Below are positions 1-5,855 of a stretch of DNA of 10,305 bases, piece after piece (positions within the stretch are counted from its first letter, which is position 1; each line of letters opens with the position of its first letter). Under the pieces are notes generated by a model, which saw only the letters and a list, made by a program, of their open reading frames with translations, was not told the DNA's origin and searched no databases. The DNA is taken from assembly GCA_964500365.1 (NCBI GenBank), contig CAZCPB010000156.1, positions 1 through 10,305 of the forward strand, in the 5' to 3' direction. The position numbers and the translations under genes were made by a program. Origin of the DNA: CAZCPB01 sp964500365 (lineage in GTDB: Bacteria > Planctomycetota > Phycisphaerae > Phycisphaerales > UBA1924).

Positions 1-65
1 CGGTTTTTTGCCTAGCCGCCTCAGTGCGCCAGACTTTAATCTGTTGAACTATTCGGAGATTATTC

Positions 66-125
66 TCTCCTCTTCTCCTCTTCTCCTCTTCTCCTATTCT
101 CCTGTTCTCCTGTTCTCCTGTTCTC
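66..125. repeat. Octamer tandem repeat (pyrimidine-rich, about 7.5 copies)
   Basis: Seven consecutive 8-base units start at 66, 74, 82, 90, 98, 106 and 114, followed by half a unit. The first three read TCTCCTCT, the fourth TCTCCTAT and the last three TCTCCTGT. Only the seventh base of the unit changes, and it does so in blocks, as expected if copies spread by slippage. The tract lies about 100 bases upstream of the first ATG of the GH3 gene. It is open in that gene's frame, but the peptide it would encode is a low-complexity Ser/Leu/Pro/Phe string with no resemblance to the enzyme, so I treat it as non-coding. I see no other feature in 1-181. Confidence 0.9.
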
Positions 126-226
126 ATATTCCCTCACCTCCCCACCCCATACGCCCCCCCGGCCCACTCCGACCCACCAGCCTGATCGGCGCCGGCATCC
201 GCGCCTACCTCGGGCCGCGCCGGCGG

Positions 227-1792
227 ATGTTGAGTGATGTGCGACACTGGACCCGCAACTCGGCGGGCATCCAGCGGAGCCAGCTGCGCCAGCTGCTCGC
301 CGCGGCCAGGGACACCGAGTTCGGCAGGGTCAACGGCTTCGCGAAGCTCGCCGCGCTCGACAACGAGCAGCTCCTCCCCGCGTACCGCTCCGCCGTCCCC
401 GTCGCCGACTGGTACGCCTACAAGGACCGGATCGCCCGCATGCGCGAGGGCGCCGAGCCCGACGTGCTGTGGCCCGGCCTGGTCCGCGATTTCGCCCAGA
501 CCAGCGGCACCACCGCCGGCGACAAGTTCATCCCCGTCTCGCGCGACATGCTCCGCTCGAACTACCGCGCCTCGCTCGACATCTTCGCGCACTTGTCGCG
601 GTTCGGCGCCTCCCTCGCCCGCCTGCTCGGGGGCAAGTGCCTCTTCCTGGGCGGCTCGACCGACCTCTCGACCAGCGACCGGGGCGTCCGCACCGGCGAC
701 CTCTCGGGCATCGTCACCCCCCTCATCCGCTGGCCGATCAGCGAGATCTACCTCCCCGGCCCCGAGATCGCGCTGATGAGCCGATGGCCGGAGAAGATCG
801 AGGCAATGGCCCGGCGCTGCCTCGACGAGGACGTCCGCGCGATCAGCGGCATGCCGTCGTGGGCCCTCGTGCTGATGGAGCGGGTCATGGCGATGGCCCG
901 GGAGAAGGGGCGCCGCGGGGCGACCATCCGCGATGCGTGGCCGCACTTCTCGACGTTCATTCACGGCGGCGTGAAGTACGCGCCCTTCGAGCCGCGGGTG
1001 CGCCAGGTCTTCTCGGGCTCCCCCGACGGGGCCGACCTGCCCTTCCGCATCGAGCTCTACCCCGCCTCCGAAGCGTTCATCGCGATCCAGGACACCCGCG
1101 CCGACCCCGGCCTGCGCCTGCTCGTCGACTTGGGCAACTTCTTCGAGTTCGTGCCCCTGGAGGAGATCGACAGCCCGTCGCCCCGCGCCTTCGCGTGCGA
1201 TGAGGTCGAGAAGGGCCAGAAGTACGTCGTCGTGCTCTCGACCTGCGCCGGCCTCTGGCGGTACATCCTCGGCGACGTCGTCGAGTTCGACACGATCCCC
1301 GCGAAGCTCGGCGCCGAGAGCGGCGACGGGCCCTGCCGCCTCCGCATCGTCGGACGCCACCGCCACTTCATCAACGCCTTCGGCGAGAACCTGATCGTCG
1401 AGCACATCGAGAACGCGGTGGCGAAGGCCGCGCGGGGCGCGGGGCTGGTGGTGGGGGAGTTCACCGCGGCGCCGGTCTACCCCCGCGAGGGAGAGCGCGC
1501 GGGCCTCGAACTGGCCGTCGAAGTCGGCCCCGCCGGGAACGGCGCTCTCGACTCCTTCCGCGACCTCTTCGACGCCTCCCTCAAGGAACAGAACGTCGAC
1601 TACACCACCAAGCGCACCGACAACCTCGGCATGGCCCCGCCCACCATCACGACGGTGGCCCCCGGCACGTTCCACCGCTGGCTCGAAAGCCGCGGCAAGC
1701 TCGGCGGCCAGCACAAGTGCCCGCGCTGCGCCAACGGTCGGGAGACCCTCGAGCAGGTCGTCGGCTTCGGGAACGCCGCGACCCGCTCGTGA
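227..1792 (+). CDS. GH3 auxin-responsive promoter family protein (acyl-adenylate-forming enzyme)
   Basis: The 521-residue protein from the ATG at 227 belongs to the GH3 family of the ANL adenylating superfamily. In plants these enzymes activate a carboxylate with ATP and join it to an amino acid. The bacterial substrates are mostly unknown, so I name no substrate. Three family signatures are visible: the phosphate-binding loop TSGTTAGDK (about 92-100), the YPASE motif (278-282), and YILGDVVEF (346-354), which matches the family's YxLGD ribose-binding motif. The C-terminal domain follows, with FINAFGENL and a final LGGQHKCPR (492-500) containing the conserved QHK lysine (K497). The N terminus is uncertain. 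Residues encoded at 182-226 (LIGAGIRAYLGPRRR) look like the first helix of bacterial GH3 proteins, yet no in-frame ATG, GTG or TTG starts there. The frame is open upstream to TTG codons at 44 and 8, but those would add the octamer-repeat peptide. A CTG at 182 is possible. Length suits the family. Confidence 0.9.
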   Translation: MLSDVRHWTRNSAGIQRSQLRQLLAAARDTEFGRVNGFAKLAALDNEQLLPAYRSAVPVADWYAYKDRIARMREGAEPDVLWPGLVRDFAQTSGTTAGDKFIPVSRDMLRSNYRASLDIFAHLSRFGASLARLLGGKCLFLGGSTDLSTSDRGVRTGDLSGIVTPLIRWPISEIYLPGPEIALMSRWPEKIEAMARRCLDEDVRAISGMPSWALVLMERVMAMAREKGRRGATIRDAWPHFSTFIHGGVKYAPFEPRVRQVFSGSPDGADLPFRIELYPASEAFIAIQDTRADPGLRLLVDLGNFFEFVPLEEIDSPSPRAFACDEVEKGQKYVVVLSTCAGLWRYILGDVVEFDTIPAKLGAESGDGPCRLRIVGRHRHFINAFGENLIVEHIENAVAKAARGAGLVVGEFTAAPVYPREGERAGLELAVEVGPAGNGALDSFRDLFDASLKEQNVDYTTKRTDNLGMAPPTITTVAPGTFHRWLESRGKLGGQHKCPRCANGRETLEQVVGFGNAATRS

Positions 1793-1889
1793 GCGGCAGC
1801 CTCAGAAATCTCTCATGGCCAGGTACAACGGACCCGCACCGGACGCCGCGCAAGAAACGCTCGGCTCGCGGCAACCAATAAGCGGTGCT

Positions 1890-1942
1890 GGACCGGCAAG
1901 CCCGTCCGTACTGTGCTATTGTGACCCCCGGCTTGCCGGTCC
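1890..1942. repeat. Perfect 13-bp inverted repeat with 27-base spacer
   Basis: The left arm GGACCGGCAAGCC (1890-1902) and right arm GGCTTGCCGGTCC (1930-1942) are exact reverse complements. They enclose 27 bases, and neither arm extends beyond 13 pairs. The element lies in the 174-base gap between the GH3 stop and the DinB start. It could be a transcript hairpin, perhaps ending the GH3 message, but no T-rich run follows the right arm. It could instead be a two-half-site operator, since a promoter-like element sits in its spacer. Nothing else stands out between 1793 and 1889. Confidence 0.8.
1914..1922 (+). promoter_or_regulatory. Candidate extended -10 element for the DinB-NRDE gene pair
   Basis: TGCTATTGT matches the extended -10 pattern TGn plus TATAAT at TG and at four of six hexamer bases (TATtgT differs at two). 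It sits in an AT-richer patch of the inverted-repeat spacer, 44 bases before the GTG start at 1967. No good -35 hexamer lies 16-18 bases upstream; that stretch is the left arm of the inverted repeat. This is a motif guess only. Confidence 0.25.
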
Positions 1943-1966
1943 CTCCCACGCCGGAGCGTGTGAATC

Positions 1967-2551
1967 GTGACGGCCCACCCCATCATCAAAGACCCCATGA
2001 ACCAAGCCCTCGGTACGCCCGCGCCCCGGCGCGCGGGCGACGCCTGCCCAGTCGCTCGCGCGGCGATCGGCGTGATCGATCAGTGCGAGCGGCTCGTCCG
2101 CGACCTCACCGACGCCGCGTACTGCGCTCCCTCCCGGGTCCTCCCCGGGGGCACGGTCGGCAAGCACGTGCGGCACGCGCTCGACCACTTCGCCGCCCTG
2201 CTCGCCGGTCACGAGAGCCGCGAGGCGGTCGAGTACGACCGGCGTGAGCGGGGTGTGCCGATGGAGACCGTCCGGGGCGACGCCCTGGCGGCGCTGGCCG
2301 ACCTCCGCGACCGCCTCGGGCTGATCGGCCCGGCCCTGGTCGAGGCCCCGATCCGCGTGCGCGTGATGCTCGCGTCCGACGGTTCCGAGGCCGAGCTGCT
2401 CTCCACCCTCGGGCGCGAGCTCGCCTTCGCCGCGCACCACGCCGTCCACCACCACGCCATGATCAAGGCCATCGCCGCCGAGCACGGCTGCGCGGCACCC
2501 GCCGGCTTCGGCACCGCGCCCTCGACGCTCAACCACGCCGCGTCGCACTGA
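1967..2551 (+). CDS. DinB family protein (putative metal-binding four-helix bundle)
   Basis: This 194-residue protein has the length and histidine pattern of the DinB/YfiT-like fold, a four-helix bundle that holds a divalent metal with three histidines. The visible clusters are GKHVRHALDHF (H67, H70, H74) near the end of the first helices and AHHAVHHHAMI (H157, H158, H161-H163) in the last helix. STLGRELAF just before the second cluster and FGTAPSTLNH at the C terminus resemble a DinB subgroup I associate with planctomycetes. The biochemical role is unknown; relatives include thiol-dependent metalloenzymes and DNA-damage-inducible proteins. The GTG at 1967 has GGAG at 1953-1956, ten bases upstream. 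An in-frame ATG at 1997 (residue 11) is the alternative and would lose only a poorly structured leader. The NRDE gene follows after 29 bases, so the two are probably co-transcribed. Confidence 0.8.
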   Translation: MTAHPIIKDPMNQALGTPAPRRAGDACPVARAAIGVIDQCERLVRDLTDAAYCAPSRVLPGGTVGKHVRHALDHFAALLAGHESREAVEYDRRERGVPMETVRGDALAALADLRDRLGLIGPALVEAPIRVRVMLASDGSEAELLSTLGRELAFAAHHAVHHHAMIKAIAAEHGCAAPAGFGTAPSTLNHAASH

Positions 2552-2580
2552 GCCCGCGTCCGGAGTCCGCCGCCGACACC

Positions 2581-3321
2581 ATGTGCACCCTCTCCGTTAT
2601 CTCGACCCCAACCGGTTACCGAGTCGTCTGCAACCGCGATGAATCACGCGGCCGGCCCGCCGCCACGCCGCCACGCTGGCGCACCCTCGAAGGCTCGCAG
2701 CTCCGCGCCCTCTGGCCGACCGACACCCAGGCCGGCGGGACGTGGATCGCCGCCGGTGCCCACGGCCTCACGCTCGCCACGCTGAACCTGAACCCCGACG
2801 AGCCGCCCGACCTGGCGCGCGTCCCGGGCCTGCTCTCGCGCGGCCTGATCATCCCCGCCATCATCGCGCAGGCCGACGCGCCCATGGCGATCCGCGCGCT
2901 CTCGCGCCTGACGCTCTCGCGGTACGCGCCCTTCCGCATCATCGCGATCGACGCGGACTCCCGCGACCGCCTGCCGCGCATCGTCGAGGCCGCGTGGGAC
3001 CGCCACCGCGTGACGGTGACCGAGCACCCGCGCGGCGCGGCGTGTTTCGCGAGCTCCGGGCTCGGCGACCGGCTTGTGCAGTGCCGCCTGGACCTGTTCC
3101 GTGAGACCGTCCTGGACGCGGAAGCTTCGCCCGAATCGCAGGACCAGTTCCACAACCACCGCTGGGACGACCGGCCCGAGCTCAGCGTGCTCATGTCCCG
3201 GGCCGACGCCCAGACCGTGAGCATCTCGACCGTCGAGGTCGTCTCGTCGCGCCGGCCGGCGCAGGTCCGCATGAACTACACCCCGGTTCGGGATGCCGCG
3301 GCGGTCTCCGCGAGTGCCTGA
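2581..3321 (+). CDS. NRDE family protein (TANGO2-like)
   Basis: The protein has 246 residues. It begins Met-Cys and carries CNRDES at 17-22, the motif that names the NRDE family (TANGO2 in animals). Further family marks are GGTWIA (52-57), a mid-protein SSGLGDRLVQCR segment, and a C-terminal stretch with SVLMSRADAQTVS and VEV. Family members are predicted to have an N-terminal-nucleophile hydrolase-like fold, with Cys2 exposed after Met removal as the possible nucleophile. Eukaryotic TANGO2 has been linked to haem trafficking and lipid metabolism; the bacterial role is not settled. There is no signal peptide or membrane segment, so it is presumably cytoplasmic. The ATG at 2581 is certain because the Cys must be residue 2. 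It has no Shine-Dalgarno at normal distance (GGAG at 2562-2565 is 15 bases away), which fits coupling to the DinB gene just upstream. Confidence 0.9.
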   Translation: MCTLSVISTPTGYRVVCNRDESRGRPAATPPRWRTLEGSQLRALWPTDTQAGGTWIAAGAHGLTLATLNLNPDEPPDLARVPGLLSRGLIIPAIIAQADAPMAIRALSRLTLSRYAPFRIIAIDADSRDRLPRIVEAAWDRHRVTVTEHPRGAACFASSGLGDRLVQCRLDLFRETVLDAEASPESQDQFHNHRWDDRPELSVLMSRADAQTVSISTVEVVSSRRPAQVRMNYTPVRDAAAVSASA

Positions 3322-3327
3322 GGAAAA

Positions 3328-3355
3328 GCGCAAAGCGCAAAACGCAAAGCGCAAA
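3328..3355. repeat. Heptamer tandem repeat (four copies of GCGCAAA)
   Basis: Copies start at 3328, 3335, 3342 and 3349. The third is ACGCAAA, and the others are exact GCGCAAA. The array begins seven bases after the NRDE stop codon and is also a 14-base tandem duplication with one mismatch. Two inverted copies lie at 3403-3416. It is non-coding. Confidence 0.9.
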
Positions 3356-3419
3356 TCAGGAAAGGGCGAATCAGTGCGCACGCGGTAACGTCCCCCTCCC
3401 GCTTTGCGCTTTGCGTTTT
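3339..3419. repeat. Perfect 17-bp inverted repeat between the NRDE gene and nuoH
   Basis: AAAACGCAAAGCGCAAA (3339-3355) and TTTGCGCTTTGCGTTTT (3403-3419) are exact reverse complements separated by 47 bases. The right arm ends in TTTT, so a transcript from the NRDE gene could fold here and stop, although a 47-base loop is long for an intrinsic terminator. The right arm also lies just upstream of the candidate -10 of nuoH, so it overlaps that gene's promoter region. The stretch 3356-3402 between the arms holds nothing else I recognise. Confidence 0.85.
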
Positions 3420-3428
3420 CTCCTCCCG

Positions 3429-3434
3429 TACACT
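3429..3434 (+). promoter_or_regulatory. Candidate -10 box of nuoH (leaderless type)
   Basis: TACACT within GTACACT matches four of six bases of TATAAT and ends nine bases before the nuoH ATG at 3444. Transcription starting about seven bases after the box would begin within a few bases of the ATG. That fits the absence of any purine-rich ribosome binding site; the preceding bases are pyrimidine-rich. No -35 hexamer is evident. The same seven bases occur before the ATG at 5820 on the other strand. Confidence 0.4.
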
Positions 3435-3443
3435 TCCGCCCTC

Positions 3444-4760
3444 ATGCCCGACTTCATCTCCCCCCAGCTCATCGTCAGCGTTGTCCTGAACCTGGTCATG
3501 GTCCACGTGATCCTCGTGAGCGTGGCGTACATGATCTACCTCGAGCGCAAGATCTCGGCCTACATCCAGGACCGCCTCGGCCCCAACCGCGTCGGCTTTG
3601 ATTTCGGGCTCCCCGCCCTCTCGTTCCTCAAGGGCGCGATCGGCCTCGGCCAGCCCCTGGCCGACGGCCTGAAGTTCCTCCTCAAGGAGGACTACGCCCC
3701 GCGCCGCGTCGACCGCGTGCTCTTCACGCTGGCGCCGGCCATCATCATCGTCCCCGCCCTCATCGGCTTCGTGGTCATGCCCTGGGGCGGCTGGTGGGAC
3801 GGCACGGCCTTCGGCTACCGCCTCCTCGACGGGCCCGTGCAGATCACGGGCGCGAGCGTCAACATCGGCATCGTCTATCTGCTGGCCGTCGCCTCGCTCG
3901 GCGTGTACGGCGTGGTCCTGGGCGGCTGGGCGTCCAACAACAAGTACTCGTTCCTGGGCGGCCTGCGCTCGAGCGCCCAGATGATCAGCTACGAGATTCC
4001 GCTCGGGCTCGCGCTCCTGGCGGTGCTGCTCGTGGGCGGCTCGCTGATCCCCGACCAGCTCGTCCGCTACCAGGTCGAGCACGGCTGGAACATAGTGGCC
4101 CAGCCCGTCGCCGCGGTCCTCTTCTTCATCGCCATCCTCGCCGAGGCCAACCGCGCCCCCTTCGACAACGCCGAGGCCGAGCAGGAGCTCGTCGGCGGGT
4201 ACCACACCGAGTACTCGTCGATGCGCTTCGCGCTTTTCTTCCTCGCCGAATACGCGCACCTCACGACCAGCGTCGCGTTCTTCACGCTCCTTTTCCTCGG
4301 CGGGTACCACCTGCCCTTCATCCCCGGGCTCTCACCGGAGGACGTGGGCCTGGGCGCGATGCTCTTCAAGATCGCCGTCTACCTCTTCAAGGTGGTCTTC
4401 ATCGTCTGCTTCAGCATGGTCATCCGCTGGACCCTGCCGCGCCTGCGGTACGACCAGGTCATGATGGTCGCGTGGCAGTCGGTGATCCCGCTCGCGCTCA
4501 CGGTCGTCGTCGTCAACTCGGTCATGGTCTACTTCAACCTCACGGGGTGGCCCGCGATGCTCGCGGCAAACGCCGGCATCGTCGTCGTGATGCTCGCCGT
4601 GCACCCTCTCCTGCCGAGCTATTCGTCGAACCGCAAGCTCCCGCTGTACGGCAGCCGGTTCAACCCCATGCCCGGCGAGCGCGTCATCACCGCGCCGACG
4701 CACGCGACCGCGCTGGAAGACCGGCCGGTTCAAGGCACGGCGACGGCGAATATGGGCTGA
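3444..4760 (+). CDS. nuoH: NADH-quinone oxidoreductase subunit NuoH (complex I membrane subunit)
   Basis: NuoH (ND1) sits in the cytoplasmic membrane at the junction of the complex I arms and helps form the quinone-binding pocket. The protein has 438 residues. Diagnostic segments are YLERKISAYIQDRLGPNRVG (about 32-51) and ANRAPFDNAEAEQELVGG (235-252) followed by YHTEYSSMRF (253-262), the acidic loop lining the quinone site; its Glu residues are present. Many hydrophobic segments fit the usual eight-helix topology. It is longer than typical bacterial NuoH of about 330 residues. Part of the excess is a hydrophilic C-terminal tail of roughly 45-50 residues after PLLPSYSSNRKLP. I chose the ATG at 3444 over the TTG at 3411 because the upstream residues come from the inverted repeat and the ATG leads into the first helix. 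No other complex I gene is adjacent, so the subunit must assemble with partners encoded elsewhere. Confidence 0.96.
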   Translation: MPDFISPQLIVSVVLNLVMVHVILVSVAYMIYLERKISAYIQDRLGPNRVGFDFGLPALSFLKGAIGLGQPLADGLKFLLKEDYAPRRVDRVLFTLAPAIIIVPALIGFVVMPWGGWWDGTAFGYRLLDGPVQITGASVNIGIVYLLAVASLGVYGVVLGGWASNNKYSFLGGLRSSAQMISYEIPLGLALLAVLLVGGSLIPDQLVRYQVEHGWNIVAQPVAAVLFFIAILAEANRAPFDNAEAEQELVGGYHTEYSSMRFALFFLAEYAHLTTSVAFFTLLFLGGYHLPFIPGLSPEDVGLGAMLFKIAVYLFKVVFIVCFSMVIRWTLPRLRYDQVMMVAWQSVIPLALTVVVVNSVMVYFNLTGWPAMLAANAGIVVVMLAVHPLLPSYSSNRKLPLYGSRFNPMPGERVITAPTHATALEDRPVQGTATANMG

Positions 4761-4827
4761 GCCCGGCCGGGGCTGGGGTCCGTTGCATAGCAAGATTCGG
4801 AAACCGCCGTGTGCGCTAACAGTGGAC
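4761..4827. other. Convergent intergenic gap between nuoH and the zinc-ribbon gene
   Basis: These 67 bases separate two genes that end towards each other. A short GC hairpin is possible around the nuoH stop (GGGC 4754-4757 with GCCC 4761-4764, or AGCCC 4760-4764 with GGGCT 4770-4774), but no T-run follows. I do not call an intrinsic terminator on either strand. Confidence 0.5.
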
Positions 4828-5325
4828 TCACGCGGTCACGCAACCGTGCGTCCGCCACGCCGCCCCGCACTCCGGGCACACGCGCAGCCCGTCGCTCTCC
4901 TCCGGGATCGCCTCGAGGTCGTACCCGCATGAAGCGCAGTAGCCCGCGCGAATGTACACCCGCGCGATCCGGCGCGACGCGGCCCGCCGCGCGATGAACA
5001 CCGTCGCCAGCGCCGGCAGCGCGCCCATCGGCAGCGCCGCCAGGATCGTCACCCACCAGGGCGCCCTGATCCCGAAGGCCAGGTACGCCGGCAGCAGCGC
5101 GCTCGCCAGCAGCAGCGGCAAGGCCACGGCCCCGAGCACCACGCCCCGCCGGATCTCCCCCGCCGTCGGCCGCGGCGGCGCCACCCTCGAAGCCTCGCGC
5201 AGCCGCGCGCTCCGCAGAGCCTCCTCGCCGAACGGAAGTTGCCACTCGTGCTCGACCAGCGGCACCCGCCGCCCGCGGTCATCGAGTATGGTCGTGCGGC
5301 CGATCGGCACGGTCCTGCCCGGCAA
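4828..5325 (-). CDS. Small membrane protein with C-terminal zinc ribbon (hypothetical)
   Basis: The protein has 165 residues from a TTG at 5325. A charged N-terminal part of about 60 residues is followed by two hydrophobic segments (about 62-84 and 88-111), a basic stretch (IARRAASRRIARVYIR), and a zinc ribbon with C130-x-x-C133 (CASCGYDL) and C150-x-x-C153 (CPECGAAW). The pairing of GYDL after the first knuckle with CPECG in the second is a pattern I associate with many uncharacterised planctomycete proteins. Both termini probably lie in the cytoplasm, with the ribbon binding a protein or nucleic acid partner; that is inference. The TTG lies three bases after the stop of the lipoprotein gene, which favours it and implies translational coupling. 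A GTG at 5310 (residue 6) is an alternative. No function can be assigned. Confidence 0.7.
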   Translation of the reverse strand: MPGRTVPIGRTTILDDRGRRVPLVEHEWQLPFGEEALRSARLREASRVAPPRPTAGEIRRGVVLGAVALPLLLASALLPAYLAFGIRAPWWVTILAALPMGALPALATVFIARRAASRRIARVYIRAGYCASCGYDLEAIPEESDGLRVCPECGAAWRTHGCVTA

Positions 5326-5328
5326 GGC

Positions 5329-5820
5329 TCAGGACGGTCCCTGACCCGCCGCTCCCGGGCCGCCCAGCTCGACCGACCGCTCGTCCACGAAGCCGACTTC
5401 CGGCCGCCGGACGTCCGCCTCGAAGAGCACCTCCGCGAGTTCGCCCGGCGTCGTGTACGCCAGCGTCGCGCTCATCCGGCACCAGACCGTCCCCGATCGC
5501 GGCGCCTCCCCGGAGATCACCGCCGGCACCCGGATCCGCTGCGTCCCGAAGCGCCGAAGCGTCGCCTCGGGCGAGCGGAAGCCGCTGAAGACCCGCTTGC
5601 CGTCGAGGCTCACGTCGTACGACAGTTCCTTCAGCGGCAGGGCCACCTCGTTGGGGTTCTCGAGCTCGATCGTGAACTCGACCACCGTCGCCTCGGCGCT
5701 GCGCTCGCGCACGCTCACGTCGGTCACCCGCAGGGACGGGTTGTCGTAGCTCGAGCACGCCCCGCACGAGAGCAGCAACGCCGCGCCCGGCAGGCCCACG
5801 ATCCGCGCTGTTCTGTTCAT
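5329..5820 (-). CDS. LEA14/WHy-type lipoprotein
   Basis: The protein has 163 residues. It opens with a signal peptide (MNRTARIVGLPGAALLLSC) whose lipobox L-L-S-C puts the lipidated cysteine at position 19. The mature part resembles the LEA type 2 / WHy beta-sandwich seen in LEA14-like proteins. It shows VVEFTIELENPNEVALPL, the hallmark alternating strand with the conserved NPN, then KELSYDVSLDGKRVFSG and later hydrophobic strands. Such domains are linked to desiccation and stress tolerance in plants; bacterial lipoprotein versions are mostly uncharacterised and probably stay anchored to the envelope. The ATG at 5820 is set by the signal peptide. It lies six bases after a TACACT box and lacks a Shine-Dalgarno. 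The DUF5658-like gene ends 35 bases upstream and the zinc-ribbon gene starts three bases downstream, suggesting an operon with an internal promoter. Confidence 0.8.
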   Translation of the reverse strand: MNRTARIVGLPGAALLLSCGACSSYDNPSLRVTDVSVRERSAEATVVEFTIELENPNEVALPLKELSYDVSLDGKRVFSGFRSPEATLRRFGTQRIRVPAVISGEAPRSGTVWCRMSATLAYTTPGELAEVLFEADVRRPEVGFVDERSVELGGPGAAGQGPS

Positions 5821-5826
5821 CCCGCG

Positions 5827-5832
5827 AGTGTA
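5827..5832 (-). promoter_or_regulatory. Candidate -10 box of the LEA14-type lipoprotein gene (leaderless type)
   Basis: Read on the minus strand, GTACACT ends six bases before the ATG at 5820, so a transcript would start at or next to the start codon. It is the same heptamer found before nuoH. No convincing -35 is seen in the GC-rich bases further upstream, which run into the end of the preceding gene. Confidence 0.4.
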
Positions 5833-5855
5833 CCCGAACCGCCGCGCGCCCCGCG

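Noticed and set aside
8..226. N-terminal extension of the GH3 protein from the TTG at 8
   Set aside because: The first 55 or so residues come from unstructured sequence and the octamer repeat and have no counterpart in the family; only the last 15 codons before 227 look like protein.
134..1714. A 526-codon open frame on the minus strand opposite the GH3 gene
   Set aside because: Its peptide is a low-complexity mix of Val, Glu, Gly, Ala and Arg with no domain. It is the expected antisense shadow of a gene with G/C third positions, and the plus strand carries clear GH3 motifs.
3276..4310. A 344-codon minus-strand open frame opposite nuoH and the heptamer repeat
   Set aside because: Most of it is a Glu/Asp/Val-rich antisense shadow of nuoH, and its end is a translation of the GCGCAAA repeat.
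4754..4774. Possible intrinsic terminator after nuoH
   Set aside because: The stems are only 4-5 pairs, overlap the stop codon and lack a T-run, so they are likely chance in GC-rich DNA.
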